A DNA stretch of 17,247 nucleotides, taken from an uncultured Collinsella sp. (GTDB lineage: Bacteria; Actinomycetota; Coriobacteriia; Coriobacteriales; Coriobacteriaceae). Positions within the stretch are counted from its first letter, which is position 1, and the number at the start of each line of letters is the position of its first letter. Under the pieces are notes generated by a model. The model was not told where the DNA came from. It ran no database searches and saw nothing but the letters and a program-made list of their open reading frames with translations. Location: positions 1 to 17,247 of the forward strand of contig CABUWD010000030.1 in the NCBI GenBank assembly GCA_902495155.1. The letters run 5' to 3'. A program made the position numbers and the translations under genes. Shown one piece after another: positions 15,300 to 17,247 of this stretch.

Positions 15300-16726
15300 T
15301 CCTCCTCGGACTCCTCAGCGAGGCGCTGAGCAGACAGCTCGGGAGTGAGACCCTTGTACTCGGTCTCGCGGCCCTTAGCACTGACGACGCGGACAACCTC
15401 GCCAATAAGCAAGAGCACGATGAAGATGACGATCATCGGGACCTTATCGCCAATCTCATCGACAGAGAACGGAATCAGCGTTGCAACGATAGCCAGAATC
15501 AGCTCGATGCAGGGAATAGCCAGCATGACCTTCATCATGGCGCCCTTAAACGGGAACGTAAAGATACGCTCACGGTTGGGGTCGTTCTTACGAAGGTTGA
15601 GGAATGCCGGGAACATCGGGATGTAGGTCAGCAGCAGGAAGACAACGGAGGTACCGAAGAGCATCCAGAAGACACCGTTGGAGATGGCGTCGATGGGAAC
15701 CAGCTGCAGGCACAGCACCAGGGAGGCAACGATGGCGTTGACCAGGTTGGCGCCGTTGGGCATGTCGTCATCCGAGATCATCGAGGCGAAGACCTTGGGC
15801 ATGTTGCCATGCTCGGCAGCATAGCGAGCAACGGAGTTGACGCCGAAGGACCAGGCAGCCATGTTGGCGAACAGCGTGATCAGGAAGGCGATGCAGATGA
15901 CCTTAAAGATCATGGAATCGCCCACAATAGTCTGGACAGCGTAGATCATGCCGTAGTCGGGATCGATGGAATCGGCCGGCACAGCAGCGCCGATTCCAAA
16001 GCCAGCGAACAGGTAGATCACGGCGATAGACAGACCGCCGACGATGATAGCCTTGGGGATATCGTGAGCAGGATCGGCCATATCGTCGGTCATGGTGCAG
16101 ATGACCTCGAAGCCCATGAAGTTAAAGATGATGATCGACAGGTAGCCGAGCGCGTTGGTGTTGGTGAGCTCGGGCAGGAAGGTGGCAGCGGACATATCGT
16201 TCGCAAAACCGTTCTCCATGGCGTACCAAATGCCCAAAGCGCCGACGATAACGGCAACGGCGACTTTGATGATGGCGCCGCCGTTCAGGACCCACTCGGA
16301 GTCGGCAGCCTTTGAGCGACCCATAAGATAGACAATCCACACAAAGGCAAGGTCGATACCAATCTTGGCAATCAGATTGAACTCGACGCCAAAGACCATG
16401 CCCAAAATGTCCGGGAACATAGTGGCCAGCGAGGCAATCCACAGCGGGTAGTTAACCCAGTAGTAGTACGAAATGCGGGCGCCCCACTTGTCGCCCAGGC
16501 CATCGCGTACCCAGTCGTAAATGCCACCCTCACCGTCATAGGTAGTGCCGAGCTCGGCAACGACCATGCCATAAGGGAGCAGGAAGGTCAGAATCAGGAA
16601 GATCCACCAGAAGAACTGCTGGTTGCCAATGGCAGCAGCAGGTGCGGCGGCCTCGCAAACGAAGACGACGCAGATGATGGTCGAGATGACCGTCAAGAAG
16701 GAAAGCTTTTTCTTTCCGTCGCTCAT
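15296..16726 (-). CDS. APC-family amino acid/polyamine antiporter, probable agmatine-putrescine exchanger
   Basis: The 476-residue protein has about 12 membrane segments. ATG 16726 is preceded by AAGGAG at 6-7 nt. Characteristic stretches are the first-helix region CEAAAPAAAIGNQQFFWW, the loop GTTYDGEGGIYDWVRDGLG and YYYWVNYPLWIAS, all typical of the AguD/GadC-like branch of the APC superfamily. The cytoplasmic tail is acidic (EESEED). Placement upstream of agmatine deiminase suggests import of agmatine in exchange for putrescine, but other amino acids are possible. The 368-bp gap to agmatine deiminase contains a repeat element and a structured region, so separate or attenuated transcription is likely. 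Confidence 0.85.
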   Translation of the reverse strand: MSDGKKKLSFLTVISTIICVVFVCEAAAPAAAIGNQQFFWWIFLILTFLLPYGMVVAELGTTYDGEGGIYDWVRDGLGDKWGARISYYYWVNYPLWIASLATMFPDILGMVFGVEFNLIAKIGIDLAFVWIVYLMGRSKAADSEWVLNGGAIIKVAVAVIVGALGIWYAMENGFANDMSAATFLPELTNTNALGYLSIIIFNFMGFEVICTMTDDMADPAHDIPKAIIVGGLSIAVIYLFAGFGIGAAVPADSIDPDYGMIYAVQTIVGDSMIFKVICIAFLITLFANMAAWSFGVNSVARYAAEHGNMPKVFASMISDDDMPNGANLVNAIVASLVLCLQLVPIDAISNGVFWMLFGTSVVFLLLTYIPMFPAFLNLRKNDPNRERIFTFPFKGAMMKVMLAIPCIELILAIVATLIPFSVDEIGDKVPMIVIFIVLLLIGEVVRVVSAKGRETEYKGLTPELSAQRLAEESEED

Positions 16727-16763
16727 GATGAGCTCCTTCGCTCAGTCTTGGACAAATCGAGGT

Positions 16764-16787
16764 CCTTAAGATATTAAGGCAATTGCC
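16764..16787. promoter_or_regulatory. Overlapping palindromes upstream of the antiporter
   Basis: CCTTAA-GATA-TTAAGG (16764-16779) overlaps GGCAATTGCC (16778-16787), 38-61 bp upstream of the antiporter ATG. They may be regulator sites. The promoter itself is unclear; TATCTT or TTAATAT within the first palindrome are possible -10 boxes. Confidence 0.35.
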
Positions 16788-16852
16788 GGGCCTCGGTGGG
16801 CGGGCGACAGGAGACGAGCATCCGACGCCCGCAGACGTGCTTCTACGATGAA

Positions 16853-16999
16853 GTTACGCGGTTTTATCAAACCGCGTAACGGCTCGACGCTGCAAACGCC
16901 CCTAAGCGGCAATCTGACGTTCAATCGTCGGTCACGTACCGAAGTACGCTTCCCTCCTCTTTCACGTCACCTTGCTCGCTTAGGGGCGTTTTCGCTGAC
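16853..16999. repeat. Structured palindromic repeat, copy 4
   Basis: It begins with the same 12-bp hairpin as copy 1 (GTTACGCGGTTT, loop TATC, 16853-16880), then CGGCTCGACGCTGCAAAC. The long stem pairs AAACGCCCCTAAG (16894-16906) with CTTAGGGGCGTTT (16979-16991), and TGACGT (16915-16920) with ACGTCA (16964-16969). The centre is CGTAC-CGAA-GTACG (16935-16948). On the minus strand the centre reads GAAGCGTAC-TTCG-GTACGTGA, matching copies 2 and 3. It lies between the antiporter start and the stop of the next gene. Confidence 0.88.
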
Positions 17000-17035
17000 C
17001 TATGCTCAACCTACGAAAATTCCAAGCTGAACGAG

Positions 17036-17247
17036 TTACTCGCTGTAGCGGGTGGCGATGGCGGCTTGTACCATGCCGGCGCTCATGAGGTAGGTCACCA
17101 GGAAGTAGCCGCCGTATGCTGCCAGGAAGATTGCACAGGTGAGGCCCACGGTGCCACCGATGCTCATATTTCCGAATATGCTCACCAGCTCGATGATCAC
17201 CTTAAGTGCCACAAAGGAGTGCGCCAGGCCCACTGCCAGCGGGAACA
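17036..17247 (-). CDS. C-terminal fragment of an FtsX/BceB-like ABC permease (runs off right edge)
   Basis: Sixty-nine residues are visible, and the frame is open to the window edge; the GTG at 17233 is internal. Two hydrophobic segments are seen, the second being LTCAIFLAAYGGYFLVTYLM. The PLAVGLAHSFVALK start and the short polar end (AAIATRYSE) resemble the C-terminus of BceB/FtsX-type permeases, which work in antimicrobial-peptide resistance or lipoprotein/peptide export. Confidence is limited because most of the protein is missing. Confidence 0.55.
   Translation of the reverse strand, partial: FPLAVGLAHSFVALKVIIELVSIFGNMSIGGTVGLTCAIFLAAYGGYFLVTYLMSAGMVQAAIATRYSE

Noticed and set aside
13387..16999. 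CRISPR array or integron attC sites as an explanation of the repeats
   Set aside because: The repeats are too long, widely spaced and gene-separated for CRISPR. They lack the attC core-site pattern, and no integrase or cas gene is present.

Overview
The window looks like chromosomal DNA from a high-GC, fermentative, anaerobic gut actinobacterium of the class Coriobacteriia, most likely a Collinsella-type organism. That assignment is inference: it rests on moderately high GC, strong Shine-Dalgarno sites, a pyruvate formate-lyase in two pieces, an agmatine deiminase next to an amino-acid/polyamine antiporter, and a MarR plus paired ABC exporter operon. No rRNA or tRNA gene, CRISPR array, transposase or phage gene was seen.

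Layout. (1) 1-1862, minus strand: the N-terminal part of a GH32-like glycosidase (runs off the left edge), preceded by its likely LacI-family regulator. Three related operator-like motifs lie at the glycosidase promoter and one at the regulator's own start. (2) 1951-2131: a 181-bp imperfect inverted repeat that includes the next gene's stop codon. (3) 2128-4516, minus strand: pyruvate formate-lyase encoded as two genes, a 683-residue catalytic part with the Cys-Cys pair and a separate 83-residue glycyl-radical domain. (4) 4984-6855, minus strand: a short-chain dehydrogenase and a 2-keto-3-deoxygluconate-type permease, probably for sugar-acid use. (5) 7106-11774, plus strand: a MarR regulator and two half-ABC exporters that overlap or abut as one operon, ended by a clear intrinsic terminator. 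(6) 11897-12137: a 241-bp element with about 38-bp terminal inverted repeats and no gene. (7) 12356-13387, plus strand: a stand-alone DAHP synthase with its own promoter. (8) 13722-16726, minus strand: agmatine deiminase and an APC-family antiporter. (9) 17036 to the right edge, minus strand: the C-terminus of an FtsX/BceB-like permease.

The most unusual signal is a set of long hairpin-forming intergenic repeats at 13387-13534, 13600-13731, 15211-15299 and 16853-16999, with a different but similarly placed palindrome at 1951-2131. The copies share loop and hairpin sequences while their stems differ by compensating changes on both arms, so base pairing appears to be what is conserved. In several copies the stop codon of the adjacent gene lies inside or directly against the repeat arm. 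The second most notable feature is the split pyruvate formate-lyase.

Functionally the window combines sugar and sugar-acid uptake, mixed-acid fermentation through formate, drug or peptide efflux, aromatic amino-acid synthesis and agmatine catabolism. Every operon end appears to be marked by a hairpin or palindromic repeat.
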